A DNA stretch of 64,000 nt. It comes from Acidimicrobiia bacterium. Its GTDB lineage: Bacteria > Actinomycetota > Acidimicrobiia > Acidimicrobiales > Poriferisodalaceae. Position numbers and translations under genes: made by a program. The stretch lies in the NCBI GenBank assembly GCA_022820925.1, contig JAJEEO010000007.1:1-64000 (forward strand). The letters run 5' to 3'. Positions 18,397 through 27,035 of this stretch are shown piece after piece; position 1 is the stretch's first letter; each line of letters starts with the position of its first letter. The notes below the pieces were generated by a model that had not been told where the DNA came from, did not search any database, and saw only the letters and a list, made by a program, of their open reading frames with translations.

Positions 18397-19632
18397 TCAT
18401 GCCGGGTGAGCCGGCCGCTGTGTCGAGGCGGTGAGCGACTCGGCGGGACGCAGGAACCAGTTGTAGATCCGGTGCAGCTGGGCGTCGAGCGGCAGGTTGG
18501 CGATCTCCGCAGATGCCGTCGGCAGCGGTCGGAGCAGCGTCCAGCCGAGCAAGAGGGCGACGGCGGCCATGCAGTCGCTCTGCGTCTCGAGGCGCCCTGG
18601 GCCAGTGCCGTCTGCGGGGATGTCTCGCTCGGCGAGCGTCCCCTCTGCCAATCGTTCCATGCCCATCAGCGGGAAATCCGGGACGTCCTTTCCGGTCAGC
18701 AGCCGGCTTGCCCAGGCGCGCAAGAACGTCCGATGGCGGCGAAGCACGACGAGCAAGCCGAGTTCGGCGTCGAAGACTGCACCGTCGCTGTCGGGGTCGC
18801 CGCTGTTGAGCACATCGTCGAGAAATGCGGAGTGCAGCCGCGACAGGGCCTCGTCGAACACCTTGGACTTCGACTTGAAGTAGTGGCTGACCAGCCCGTA
18901 GTTGACGCCTGCGTGGTCGGCGAGTTCCCGGCCGGTGACGGCCTCCTCGAGCCGTGTCCCCAGCAGATCGACAGCGGCGACCACCAGCTTCTCCTTGCTT
19001 GCCGGCTGCAACGGCGCGACCGTCGGGTGCGGTTCGCTGGCAGCTCCGTCATGAGGCGCCGCGACCGCAGGCGACTCCAGGGCGGGGAGGTCACGTAGGC
19101 GCCGGCCGAGCCGTTTCCAGCATTGCGGCCACGACCGGGACCTGATCCGCAGGCCGCGCTGGAGGGGTTCGCGGAAGATGAGCGCGCCGAGGGGAGCGGC
19201 AAACCAGGCAGTGGCAACGCCCACATGGACTTCACGATCCATCGCTGGCCGGAGCTGCACGATCCGGTCAGCCAGCACCGAGATCGGCCCCCCTGTGGCT
19301 AGCGCCTGCATGTCGATCGGCCCGGGGTCGAGCAGCAGCTGCGTGATGGCCCGCCAGAAGATCGGGAAGTCCGCCACGACGAGGGGGTCGGGAAGCGCCG
19401 GCGCTGGCGGGAATGCCGATTGCATGAACTCGTCTCGGCCCGCGGTCACCGATGCCCGCACCAGCTCCTCGACCGTGCCGAACATCTGCTGGACCTGCGC
19501 GTGGTGAACATGTGCCGCGCGAGCGACGGCGCGCCCCGAGACGGCCGCCGGGCCGACTTTGGCCACCTCCGACAGCGTCGAAGTCAGCAGGCGGGACCTG
19601 CTCCCGTCGCGACGCGGCCTCTGCTCAGGCAC
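18397..19632 (-). CDS. double-headed TetR regulator (two fused TetR units)
   Basis: A 411-residue protein made of two TetR-like repressor halves. The first HTH is near residues 20-60 (VSGRAVARAAHVHHAQVQQM). After a Pro/Ala/Glu-rich linker around 190-210, a second begins: KEKLVVAAVDLLGTRLEEAV followed by TGRELADHAGVNYGLVSHYF, and a second helical ligand domain completes the chain. The second HTH matches the family better than the first. Such tandem proteins act like a covalent dimer. It lies between the catabolic operon and the importer genes, and the shared operator motif next to both points to it as their local repressor. The frame upstream of ATG 19632 was not examined for alternatives. Confidence 0.85.
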   Translation of the reverse strand: MPEQRPRRDGSRSRLLTSTLSEVAKVGPAAVSGRAVARAAHVHHAQVQQMFGTVEELVRASVTAGRDEFMQSAFPPAPALPDPLVVADFPIFWRAITQLLLDPGPIDMQALATGGPISVLADRIVQLRPAMDREVHVGVATAWFAAPLGALIFREPLQRGLRIRSRSWPQCWKRLGRRLRDLPALESPAVAAPHDGAASEPHPTVAPLQPASKEKLVVAAVDLLGTRLEEAVTGRELADHAGVNYGLVSHYFKSKSKVFDEALSRLHSAFLDDVLNSGDPDSDGAVFDAELGLLVVLRRHRTFLRAWASRLLTGKDVPDFPLMGMERLAEGTLAERDIPADGTGPGRLETQSDCMAAVALLLGWTLLRPLPTASAEIANLPLDAQLHRIYNWFLRPAESLTASTQRPAHPA

Positions 19633-19709
19633 TTTCGGGACGGTACCAGCGACATCTTCCGACGATGCCGGCGGTGAGCGTCGGGAAGCTCACGTGGCGG
19701 GCTGGCCGC

Positions 19710-19751
19710 TTGCACGGTCGATGATCACGAACTATCTTACCATCTGGCTAA
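19710..19751 (+). promoter_or_regulatory. promoter with operator for the importer operon
   Basis: TTGCAC (19710-19715) and TATCTT (19733-19738) are 17 bases apart. TTACCATCTGGCTAA (19737-19751) overlaps the -10 and the expected transcription start. Consensus with the LLM-operon site is TTACCRTYTGGMTAA with TTA/TAA ends. Confidence 0.55.
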
Positions 19752-19823
19752 GCGCCGTGCGCCGGCGTCACCAGCGACCGGTGTGTCTGCGCCGCCTGCA
19801 TCGCCGTTCTTGGGGGATCCGAA

Positions 19824-21002
19824 ATGAAGATTCGAAGGCAATCGAAGCTGCGCCTGCTCGCAGCGCTCATCGCAGTTCTCGCACTGGTCGCTGCAGCGTG
19901 CAGTGACAGCGACGACTCCGCCGATGCCGGTGTCGAACCGACCGTGGAGCCTGCCGCACCGGCAACAACTGCGGCAGAAGCGCCGGCGCCCACCGAGGCC
20001 GAAGCGCCGGCAACCACCGCCGCCGCGGACGAATCCGCAGCACCGGCAACCACGGCGGCCGCCGAGGAGCCCGCCGAACCCGAGATGACGGCCGACGCCG
20101 AGTGCCCGCTCGGCAGGGCAACCGAGGTCGCCGCTGATCCGATTGCGCTGCGCATCGTGATCGTGCCGATCGTGGATGTGGCGCCGATCGTCTACGCCCA
20201 GAACTGCGGCTTCTATGCCAAGCACGGGCTGGAGGTAGCCACCGAAGTGGCAGCGTCGGGCCCAGCCGCCGCGCAGCTCGTGGCGGCCGGCGAGGCAGAG
20301 ATGGGCATCTCCGCCTGGCATCCGCTGGCGGGCATCTGGCTCAACGGCGGCCCGTTCGTCGTCGCCGTCGACGGCGCCCTGCTCGCACCCGCGCAGGGAG
20401 CGGTGATGGTGCTCGGCGACTCCGACATGGAGACGCTCGCCGACCTGACCGGCAGGACGATCGGCGTGCCGGCACTCGGGTCGGTCATGGATGCTGCGTT
20501 GCGAACTGCGCTCCAGGACGCCGGAATCGACGCGGCGGGGATCGACATCGTGCCCGTTCCCATCACAGAGCTCATCGCGGCGGTCGCCTCCGGGTCGATC
20601 GACGCCATGCTCGCGCTCGAGCCGTTCACCACCATCGGTCGGGCTCAGGGCCTCAAGTCGATCGCCGACAACCTCTACGGAGGCCGGGTAGCCGAGGGCA
20701 CCAGCGGGGGACTGGTGGCCATGAAGCCGTGGGCTGACGCCAATGAGGAAGCCATCCGCAGGACACGCGCTGCGTGGGCGGAGGTCGTCCACCTGATCCG
20801 CGCCGACGACGAGGCGTTTCGGTCGTACCTCCCGACCTACACGGCGCTCACTCCCGAGTTGGCGTCAGTGATCGCGCTCACCGAGTACCGGACGACCACC
20901 GAGGTCGTCAACATCCAGCCGTCGGTGGATCTCACCGCCGAGGTCGGGCTCATCCCAGAGACGTTCGATGTGACGCCGTTCGTGGCCTATCCCGAGGGCT
21001 AG
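19824..21002 (+). CDS. ABC importer substrate-binding lipoprotein, SsuA/NMT1 type
   Basis: Extracytoplasmic binding protein of 392 residues. A lipoprotein signal ends in VAAAC. A long Ala/Pro/Thr/Glu linker (about residues 35-95) precedes the binding domain, which starts LRIVIVPIVDVAPIVYAQNC and has the hallmark GFYAKHGLEVATEVA and TGRTIGVPALGSVMDAALR segments of the SsuA/TauA/ThiY class. It leads an operon with two permeases and one ATPase. The cargo may be the substrate of the divergent LLM-selenoprotein-ALDH cluster; whether it is a sulfonate, an aromatic or a pyrimidine-like compound cannot be told. Confidence 0.9.
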   Translation: MKIRRQSKLRLLAALIAVLALVAAACSDSDDSADAGVEPTVEPAAPATTAAEAPAPTEAEAPATTAAADESAAPATTAAAEEPAEPEMTADAECPLGRATEVAADPIALRIVIVPIVDVAPIVYAQNCGFYAKHGLEVATEVAASGPAAAQLVAAGEAEMGISAWHPLAGIWLNGGPFVVAVDGALLAPAQGAVMVLGDSDMETLADLTGRTIGVPALGSVMDAALRTALQDAGIDAAGIDIVPVPITELIAAVASGSIDAMLALEPFTTIGRAQGLKSIADNLYGGRVAEGTSGGLVAMKPWADANEEAIRRTRAAWAEVVHLIRADDEAFRSYLPTYTALTPELASVIALTEYRTTTEVVNIQPSVDLTAEVGLIPETFDVTPFVAYPEG

Positions 21003-21038
21003 GGCCAGAACGACCGGGCACCCGGGCGGGTCGACATC

Positions 21039-21821
21039 TTGAATCACGGCTCAGGCCCGAGCGCGTCGATCGTTCGAGGCGCCGCGGGTTTCCTGATCTT
21101 CCTGGCGCTGGCCGAGATGGCCGTCTCGACGGGCATCGTGGACGTCGGCTCGATCCCCCCGCCGACGGAGATCGCCGCGGGGATGTTCGAGCTGATCACG
21201 AGTGCGTCGTTCCTCGCTCAGGTCTGGGTGACGGTGAAGGGTGCCGCGGTCGGCCTGGGTGCGGCCATCGTGGCCGGGGTGACGCTCGGCGTGCTGCTCA
21301 GCACGTCGGCTTTGTTCCGCAGGCTGCTGCTGCCGGTCATCGAGGTGGTGAGGCCTTTGCCGGGCGTGGCGTATGCGCCGCTGCTGATCGCCGTGTTCCA
21401 GCGGGGGCTCATGAGCAGATCCCTCACGGTGGCGATCGCCTGCACCTGGCCGATCCTGTTCAACACGCGCAGCGGTTTCGACGCGGTCGACCCGATTGCC
21501 ATCCAGACGGCGCGGAGCTTCAGCGAGACCAAGTTCGGTCTGATCCGACGGGTGAGCCTGCTGTCGGCCTCGCCGTTCATCTTCACCGGCGTCAGGATCT
21601 CCGCGTCGATCGCCATCATCGTGGAGATCGCGGTGGAGATCCTGATTCCCGACGGGACCGGGATCGGCGGTTTTCTGGCTGATGCCGGCAGCGGCGGTGT
21701 GGACTTGGCGACGATCTACGGGGCGACGTTCGTCGCCGGACTGCTGTCGCTGCTGCTCAATTTTGGCCTCAACACCATCGACAACCGCCTGTTCGCCTGG
21801 CGTCAGGGTCTCGGCGCGTGA
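21039..21821 (+). CDS. ABC importer permease (SsuC type), first
   Basis: A 260-residue integral membrane permease. About six hydrophobic spans are visible, and the EAA-type loop is IQTARSFSETKFGLIRRVSL near residue 155. Segments such as VVRPLPGVAYAPLLIAVFQRG follow the family pattern. The start is TTG 21039, 37 bases after the binding-protein stop. Its end overlaps the GTG of the next permease (GTGA). Two different permease chains indicate a heterodimeric pore. Confidence 0.88.
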   Translation: MNHGSGPSASIVRGAAGFLIFLALAEMAVSTGIVDVGSIPPPTEIAAGMFELITSASFLAQVWVTVKGAAVGLGAAIVAGVTLGVLLSTSALFRRLLLPVIEVVRPLPGVAYAPLLIAVFQRGLMSRSLTVAIACTWPILFNTRSGFDAVDPIAIQTARSFSETKFGLIRRVSLLSASPFIFTGVRISASIAIIVEIAVEILIPDGTGIGGFLADAGSGGVDLATIYGATFVAGLLSLLLNFGLNTIDNRLFAWRQGLGA

Positions 21822-22648
21822 GCATGTCCGGCCGGCTTTGGCGTGCGGTGACCGCGCTCGGGTCCCTCACCGTGGTGGTGATCGGGTGGCAGCTGCTGAC
21901 AGTCTGGTCGGAGTCGTACTTCTTCCCGCCGCCTTCGAAAGTGTTCCCGCACCTGTGGAGCGGCAACGGGGGGATCGCCGAGCCCCCGTATCTCTCGTCG
22001 AGCCCGTCAGACCTGTTCCTCGGCGCCGGCTTCTACGAAGACCTCGTGCCGAGCATGTGGCGGATGCTGCGTGGCTACGCCATGGCCGCAGCCGTCGGCA
22101 TCGGCGTCGGGACAGCACTGGGGCTGAGCCGGGCTGCGCGGCAGTACACGGACTGGATCATCAACTTCGTGCGGGCCATCCCACCGCCGGCACTGCTGGG
22201 CATCTGGATTGTCGTGTTCGGCCTCGGCGACGGGCCGAAGATCTACCTGATCGCGTTCGCGGTGGTCTGGCCGATCCTGCTCAACACGATCGACGGCGTG
22301 GCCTCAGTGGACGAGCAGCGAATGCAGGTGGCCGCAGTGTTCAAGATTCCGTTCCGGCGCCAGCTCACCGGCCTCTACCTGCCGTCGGCGTCTCCCAAAA
22401 TCATCAGCGGGATGCGCATCAGCCTGGGGTTCGCACTGATCATGATGATCATCTCGGAGTTCGCCGGGGCAACCAACGGACTCGGATTCCGGCTCAAGGA
22501 AGACCTCAGCTTCTTCAACTTCCCTGATCTTTGGGCCACCATGATCCTGCTGTCGGCGATCGGCCTGCTGCTCAACGGCTTGATGTTCTGGGCGGAGGCG
22601 CGCATCCTGGGTTGGCATCGCAAAGCGTCAGAGGTCTCGAACCTGTGA
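21818..22648 (+). CDS. ABC importer permease (SsuC type), second
   Basis: A 276-residue permease paired with the previous one. The N-terminal helix is followed by FFPPPSKVFPHLWSGNG, typical of this class. The EAA loop is MQVAAVFKIPFRRQLTGLYL near residue 170, and the last helices are rich in Leu, Ile and Met. It overlaps its neighbours at both ends by four bases (GTGA), consistent with stoichiometric translation of the transporter subunits. Confidence 0.88.
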   Translation: MSMSGRLWRAVTALGSLTVVVIGWQLLTVWSESYFFPPPSKVFPHLWSGNGGIAEPPYLSSSPSDLFLGAGFYEDLVPSMWRMLRGYAMAAAVGIGVGTALGLSRAARQYTDWIINFVRAIPPPALLGIWIVVFGLGDGPKIYLIAFAVVWPILLNTIDGVASVDEQRMQVAAVFKIPFRRQLTGLYLPSASPKIISGMRISLGFALIMMIISEFAGATNGLGFRLKEDLSFFNFPDLWATMILLSAIGLLLNGLMFWAEARILGWHRKASEVSNL

Positions 22649-23409
22649 ACTCCACCGCTCTCAGCGTCGACTCGGTCGGCCATGTCTATGGTCAGGGCAC
22701 CGTCGAGCAATTCCATGCCATCGGCGAGGTGAGCTTCGAGGTCGACCGGGGCGAGGTGGTGTGCATCGTGGGACCTTCGGGCTGCGGCAAGAGCACACTC
22801 ATGCGGATCATGGCCGGGCTCATGCGGCCTTCGAACGGCATGGTGAGCCTCGACGGGCACCCGATCGAGGGAGTGCCGGCCGACCTCGCCATGGTGTTCC
22901 AGGACTACAGCCGCTCGCTCTTCCCGTGGCTGCGAGTGCGACCGAATGTGGAGTACCCGCTCAGGCACCTGGCCAAGGCCGAACGGGCGCAGCGAGCCAC
23001 CGACGCTCTCGCCGATGTCGGGCTAAGCGCGCACGACCGTAAGTATCCGTGGGAGCTGTCGGGCGGCATGCAGCAGCGGGTGGCGCTGGCGAGGGCGCTG
23101 GCCGTCCAGCCCCGGATCCTGCTGATGGACGAGCCGTTTGCGTCGGTGGATGCGCAGACGAGGTCTGACCTCGAAGATTTGGTGTTGGAGATTCACGCTG
23201 AGACGGGGATCACGATTGTGCTGGTGACCCACGACATTGACGAGAGCGTCTACTTGGCCGACAAGGTGATCGCGCTGTCGGCGCAGCCCAGCACGGTGCT
23301 CGAGACGATCGAGGTCGACCTGCCTCGCCCCCGAAATCAGCTCGACACCAAGGAAAGCAGCAACTTCCTGCACTACCGCCACCACGCCTACGAGCTCCTT
23401 CACCGCTGA
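22645..23409 (+). CDS. ABC importer ATPase, SsuB/TauB type
   Basis: A 254-residue ATPase energising the two-permease importer. Walker A is GPSGCGKST, the Q-loop falls in MVFQDYSRSLFPWLRVRPNV, the signature is LSGGMQQRVALARAL, Walker B is ILLMDEPFASVD, and the switch His is in VLVTHDIDESVYLAD. The C-terminal segment with DLPRPRNQLDTKES is characteristic of the SsuB/NrtD group. GTG 22645 overlaps the preceding stop. It is the last gene of the operon. Confidence 0.92.
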   Translation: MNSTALSVDSVGHVYGQGTVEQFHAIGEVSFEVDRGEVVCIVGPSGCGKSTLMRIMAGLMRPSNGMVSLDGHPIEGVPADLAMVFQDYSRSLFPWLRVRPNVEYPLRHLAKAERAQRATDALADVGLSAHDRKYPWELSGGMQQRVALARALAVQPRILLMDEPFASVDAQTRSDLEDLVLEIHAETGITIVLVTHDIDESVYLADKVIALSAQPSTVLETIEVDLPRPRNQLDTKESSNFLHYRHHAYELLHR

Positions 23410-23521
23410 CGCCTGAGGAGCCCACGGCACCCTGGTGCGCGAGTCACGTCCGACGCGGGTGACCGAAATGTTGGTGTCGTTGCTGCTGGAGACAGCCGTA
23501 GCGGGCAGCGCTCCGGGGCGG

Positions 23522-23944
23522 CTAGCTGTCGGACAGCCGGTCTCGCAGGCGGGTTTCCTGCTCGGCGAGCTCGTCGGTCATGGCGTCGCCGAAGTCCTCG
23601 ATCTCGTAGATGGGGCGCAGCTCGACGATGCCGGTGGCGCCTGTCGGGTTGGGGCACCGCTGCAGCCAGGCGATGGCTTCGTCCATGTCGACCACTTCCC
23701 AGATCCAGAAGCCCGCGACGAGTTCGCTGGTGTGGCCGAACGGCCCGTCGATCACGGTGCGAGCGTCGCCCTCGAAAACGATGCGCTTGCCGCTGGCGGA
23801 GGGGAACAGGCCCTCGCCGGTCACCATCACGCCGGCATCGACGAGCTCTTCGTTGAAGCTGCCCATGGCCTCGAGCAGCTCCGTGTCGGGCATCACACCG
23901 GCTTCGCTGTCGGCACTCGCCTTGATCAGAACCATGACCCGCAT
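23522..23944 (-). CDS. YciI-related (YCII) family protein
   Basis: A 140-residue ferredoxin-like protein of the YCII/DGPF family, MRVMVLIKASADSEAGVMP..., with the usual GPFGHTSELVAGFWIWEVVD core and the C-terminal IVELRPIYEIEDFGD. Members are small dimeric enzymes or binding proteins of poorly known function, often beside ECF sigma factors; none is seen here. ATG 23944 is chosen since the family begins there; a GTG at 23956 is possible. Both lie in the arms of an inverted repeat (23942-23962). Confidence 0.85.
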   Translation of the reverse strand: MRVMVLIKASADSEAGVMPDTELLEAMGSFNEELVDAGVMVTGEGLFPSASGKRIVFEGDARTVIDGPFGHTSELVAGFWIWEVVDMDEAIAWLQRCPNPTGATGIVELRPIYEIEDFGDAMTDELAEQETRLRDRLSDS

Positions 23945-23962
23945 AGTGCGACTCACACTATG
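23942..23962 (-). promoter_or_regulatory. inverted repeat covering the YciI-family start codon
   Basis: CATAGTG (23942-23948) and CACTATG (23956-23962) are perfectly complementary, separated by seven bases. One arm contains the ATG start. In RNA this hairpin would hide the start codon; in DNA it would be a dyad operator. Confidence 0.45.
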
Positions 23963-24126
23963 AGGCTCCGCTCACCCGTCACCACACGCCGACGATCTGC
24001 GTGATAACCAAACTCAGTCCACGGTGGCGCAGCCGAAGCTCGCCCGCACCGACCGGAAGCGCAATCGCAGCCTTCTGAACGGCTCGAAGCGGTGTCCTGC
24101 CGCGCCGCGACTATGCCGTGGTGCAG

Positions 24127-24573
24127 CTATTGGGCAATCTGTTTCAGTTGCGTCAATATCGCCTGGCGTTGTGTCGCTGGCAGATCACCTGGGAATTGCG
24201 GGGCATCGCCGCCGATGGTCTCCCAGCTTGCTTTGCCATCGACATATATGTGCACGGTCACTTCGACCTCGGGATCGTCGTCGAGCAATCCGGCCGGAAC
24301 CCAGTAGAGCTCTCCGTCTGCGCTGAGATGCGGCATCGGGCTGCCGCACGTTCCGCAGAAGTCCGACTTCCAGTGGCCGTCGGGCATGACGTACTTGACG
24401 ATCTGGTCCTGGCCCTCGATCCACGTCAGGTTCGTCGCAGCGGTGAACAGCGCAGCTTCTGCAGCTGCTCCCGTCACTTTGCGGCACTTGTAGCAATGGC
24501 ACTGGCCGATGGGGCTGTACTGGCCGTCGATCTGGAATCGCACGGCGCCGCAGAGACACGAACCTGAGATCAT
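24127..24573 (-). CDS. GFA-family (glutathione-dependent formaldehyde-activating-like) zinc protein
   Basis: A 148-residue member of the GFA/CENP-V fold. The zinc ligands appear as CLCGAV, CHCYKCRK and CGTCGSP, the standard pattern. The C-terminus (PEVEVTVHIYVDGKASWETI) is also typical. Actinobacteria usually lack glutathione, so the literal enzyme name should not be taken as function. ATG 24573 begins exactly at MISGSCLCGAV; the frame upstream is open but unrelated. It is followed 65 bases away by a luciferase-like gene on the same strand. Confidence 0.88.
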   Translation of the reverse strand: MISGSCLCGAVRFQIDGQYSPIGQCHCYKCRKVTGAAAEAALFTAATNLTWIEGQDQIVKYVMPDGHWKSDFCGTCGSPMPHLSADGELYWVPAGLLDDDPEVEVTVHIYVDGKASWETIGGDAPQFPGDLPATQRQAILTQLKQIAQ

Positions 24574-24638
24574 GCTTGCGCTCCAGTTCGTCATTCGCCG
24601 GGTTGACGAAGTCGTAGGTGACCCAGGCGGGGCGGCCG

Positions 24639-25640
24639 CTAGGCGGCGTTGACCTGGGGCAGGATCTCGTCGTTGAGCTGGCGGAGATCGTCCAGCGTCT
24701 TCGAGACCGGCACATCGGCGAACGGCGGCCAGATGAGCGGCATGGTCATGCCGGCGGTCTTCAGCTCGATGAGGTTCTGCGTGATCTGCTCGGCGGTGCC
24801 CGCCAGCAGGTTCGTGAGCTTGCCGTTGCGGGCCTGATCGGTGGGCTCGTCGGTGATCACGAACCAGCACATGCTGGAGATCTCCATGTCGTCCACGCTG
24901 TGCGACCCGCCGAGCTTGTCGAGCTCCTCGCTGAATGCGGTGAGCCACTGAGTCAGTTCCTCGGGCGTGTCCTGGATGCCGATCCAGCCGGCGAGGTTGT
25001 ACTGGGCCACTCGCTTCGCTGAGATGGCGGGGTTGCGCAGGCCGCTCATGAAGATCGGCGGATGCGGATCCTGCAGCGGCTTGTGGCCGAAGCCGCTGGG
25101 GCCGAAGTCGGCGAATTCGCCGTGGTACTCGAACAGCTCGTTCGTCCAGATGCCCAGGCAGATCTCGATGGTCTCGCGCACGTGCTTGTGCCGTTTCGGG
25201 AACAGGTGCGATGCGCTTGCGGCTGCGAACTCCTCGGGCATCCAGCCCGAGCCGACGCCCACGTTTACACGCCCGCCCGACAGGTGATCCACCGTGGCGA
25301 TCTCGGCGGCGAACACGCCGGGCGAGCGGTATGGCGTGTCGGTGATGCTCATGCCGATGCGGCACTTCGAGGTCTTCGCTGCGAGCCAGGGGATGAGCGG
25401 CCAGCCCTGGAACCACTGACCGCGGGCCGAGACGGGGAGCTGCGTGGGGAACTGCTCCATCATCCCGAACGGGTATTGGAGCTCCCCGCGATCGGATGAC
25501 TCCGGCACGACGATGCGGTCGAGCGTCCAGATCGAGTCGAAGTCGAGTTCCTCGGCGAGGTCGGTGAGGTCCTCGAGTTCCTGGACGGTCACGTGGTCAC
25601 GGAAGTTCGGCAAGTACAGCGCCAGCTTCATGTCGGCCAT
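24639..25640 (-). CDS. LLM class F420-dependent oxidoreductase
   Basis: A 333-residue luciferase-like TIM-barrel oxidoreductase. Landmarks are MKLALYLPNFRDHVTVQELE, LDFDSIWTLDRIVVPES, KCRIGMSITDTPYRSP, LSGGRVNVGVGSGWMPEEFA and HPPIFMSGLRNP. These fit the actinobacterial F420-dependent branch; the substrate is unknown. ATG 25640 has AGGGGGAA at good distance. It is the upstream neighbour of the GFA-like gene and may share its transcript. Confidence 0.9.
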   Translation of the reverse strand: MADMKLALYLPNFRDHVTVQELEDLTDLAEELDFDSIWTLDRIVVPESSDRGELQYPFGMMEQFPTQLPVSARGQWFQGWPLIPWLAAKTSKCRIGMSITDTPYRSPGVFAAEIATVDHLSGGRVNVGVGSGWMPEEFAAASASHLFPKRHKHVRETIEICLGIWTNELFEYHGEFADFGPSGFGHKPLQDPHPPIFMSGLRNPAISAKRVAQYNLAGWIGIQDTPEELTQWLTAFSEELDKLGGSHSVDDMEISSMCWFVITDEPTDQARNGKLTNLLAGTAEQITQNLIELKTAGMTMPLIWPPFADVPVSKTLDDLRQLNDEILPQVNAA

Positions 25641-25827
25641 GTCAGATTCCCCCTGTGTGTGCTCAGCACCGAGCATCGGCGCTGACGCGACGAACGTTAG
25701 GAACCGCCTCCGGTCACGGTCAAGACGGATGAGATGCGCTACTCCGCCAGCCGTCGTCCGCCGGTAACCCGAAACGTCAACTCGTCGCCGTGGACGACTT
25801 CACGGTGTACTCACTGCGCGCGAAGCC

Positions 25828-26415
25828 TTAACTGCGGGCGAATTCGACGAGGTCGTCGATCTCGCCGGCGTCGGCGGAACGTAACGCCGCGAGGTACCGC
25901 TGACGCAGCTGTTCGGTGGAATCCTCCAGGTTGCTGCCCCAGCTGAACCTCCTGCAGCCGAGGTTCTCGATGAGCAGATCGGCGCTGATGCGGCTGTGCC
26001 TGCCATTGCCGTTGACAAATGGGTGGATGGCAACGAGGCGATGGTGGAACCGGACGGCGATCTCGTCCGGTTCATACGTCTCGTGCTCAACCCAGGTGGC
26101 GGCATCGTTCACCGCGTCCCTGACGTGAACGGAGATGTAGATCGGTTCAATGCCGATGTTGGTCTCCTGTTGTCGGTAGTGACCAGCCCAGGCCCAGACG
26201 TCGCCGAACATCGCCTTGTGGAGATGACGCAGGTACGTGTCGTCTAGGAGAATCGGCAGTCGTGGCTTCGGACGCAGCAGGGCATTGGCGATGTTGCGTT
26301 GCTCGGCCTCGAAGAGCTCTCGCAGTGTCGCTATGTCCGGCTGGAGCAAGTCCGCTCGCTCGTCGTCAGGCACCAGCGTGTGCCCGTCGCCGAGCGGGGC
26401 GGCGAGGTTGCTCAT
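25828..26415 (-). CDS. Fic-domain protein (mobile mystery protein B)
   Basis: A 195-residue Fic AMP-transferase-like protein, probably the toxin of a pair. The Fic active-site loop is HPFVNGNGRHSR, matching HPFxxGNGR, and upstream lies the helical FGDVWAWAGHYRQQETNIGI region typical of this class. Fic proteins transfer AMP or related groups to target hydroxyls. Its ATG overlaps the stop of the HTH gene by four bases, the standard arrangement of mobile mystery proteins A and B, an element-borne pair of uncertain function. Confidence 0.9.
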   Translation of the reverse strand: MSNLAAPLGDGHTLVPDDERADLLQPDIATLRELFEAEQRNIANALLRPKPRLPILLDDTYLRHLHKAMFGDVWAWAGHYRQQETNIGIEPIYISVHVRDAVNDAATWVEHETYEPDEIAVRFHHRLVAIHPFVNGNGRHSRISADLLIENLGCRRFSWGSNLEDSTEQLRQRYLAALRSADAGEIDDLVEFARS

Positions 26416-26885
26416 CGCAGGTGGTCTGGCTCAGTGCGCCAGAGGTCACGCCGCTGTTGGAATTCAGCGGCGAGGTCCGCGATCTGCGCTTCGAGGTCGT
26501 CGGGGGTGACTTCTTGGTCCTCGAGCCGTGAGTGGGCCATGACGTTCCTCAAGTGCCTGATGGCGCTGAGCCGAGCTTGAATCTCGACCATTCCGTCGAG
26601 GCTTGTGCGGGGCACGAGTGCATAGACGAGGTCGCATTGCATGGCATCGGCGACCCTGGTGAGGGTGTCGAGCTTGAGCGTGCGTTCTCGCTCGCCTCGT
26701 TCGATGGCGGGGATGCGCGACGGGTGAACGCCCATGCGGCGGGCCAAGTCTCCGCTGGTCATCCCCAGTGAGTCACGCAGCGTGCGGATCCAGCCTTGGG
26801 GAGGGGGGGCAAGATCAGCGAGGTCGCCGTGCCGACCGAAGCGTTGGTCGAGCCGGCGCCGTGATTGGGCTCGTTTGTCTCGCAT
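26412..26885 (-). CDS. HTH protein (mobile mystery protein A), probable antitoxin/regulator
   Basis: A 157-residue protein with an Xre-like helix-turn-helix near residues 40-85 (SLGMTSGDLARRMGVHPSRI PAIERGERE region), a VADAMQCDLVYALVPRTS segment and a helical C-terminus. It is the usual partner of the Fic gene it overlaps. The start is ATG 26885. It probably represses its own AT-rich promoter just upstream. Confidence 0.88.
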   Translation of the reverse strand: MRDKRAQSRRRLDQRFGRHGDLADLAPPPQGWIRTLRDSLGMTSGDLARRMGVHPSRIPAIERGERERTLKLDTLTRVADAMQCDLVYALVPRTSLDGMVEIQARLSAIRHLRNVMAHSRLEDQEVTPDDLEAQIADLAAEFQQRRDLWRTEPDHLR

Positions 26886-26894
26886 CGTTGTGAC

Positions 26895-26990
26895 CTGCCA
26901 TTGATCCAGATATTTATAAGTATTCAGACTGTTTAACTGTTGATATGTATATATAGTATAGCAACATTCAGAAGAATACAAATAGCGCAT
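26895..26990 (-). promoter_or_regulatory. AT-rich promoter region of the Fic/HTH pair
   Basis: About 95 bases of strikingly AT-rich DNA (TATTTATAAGTATTC, TGTATATATAGTATA) in a GC-rich background. GTTG (26939-26942) and CAAC (26962-26965) bound a loose dyad around the TATA run. This is the likely promoter and operator. The composition also signals recent acquisition. Confidence 0.5.
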
Positions 26991-27035
26991 CATCTCTGGA
27001 CATCGAGACGACTGCGACGAAGATCGCTAGGCCGC

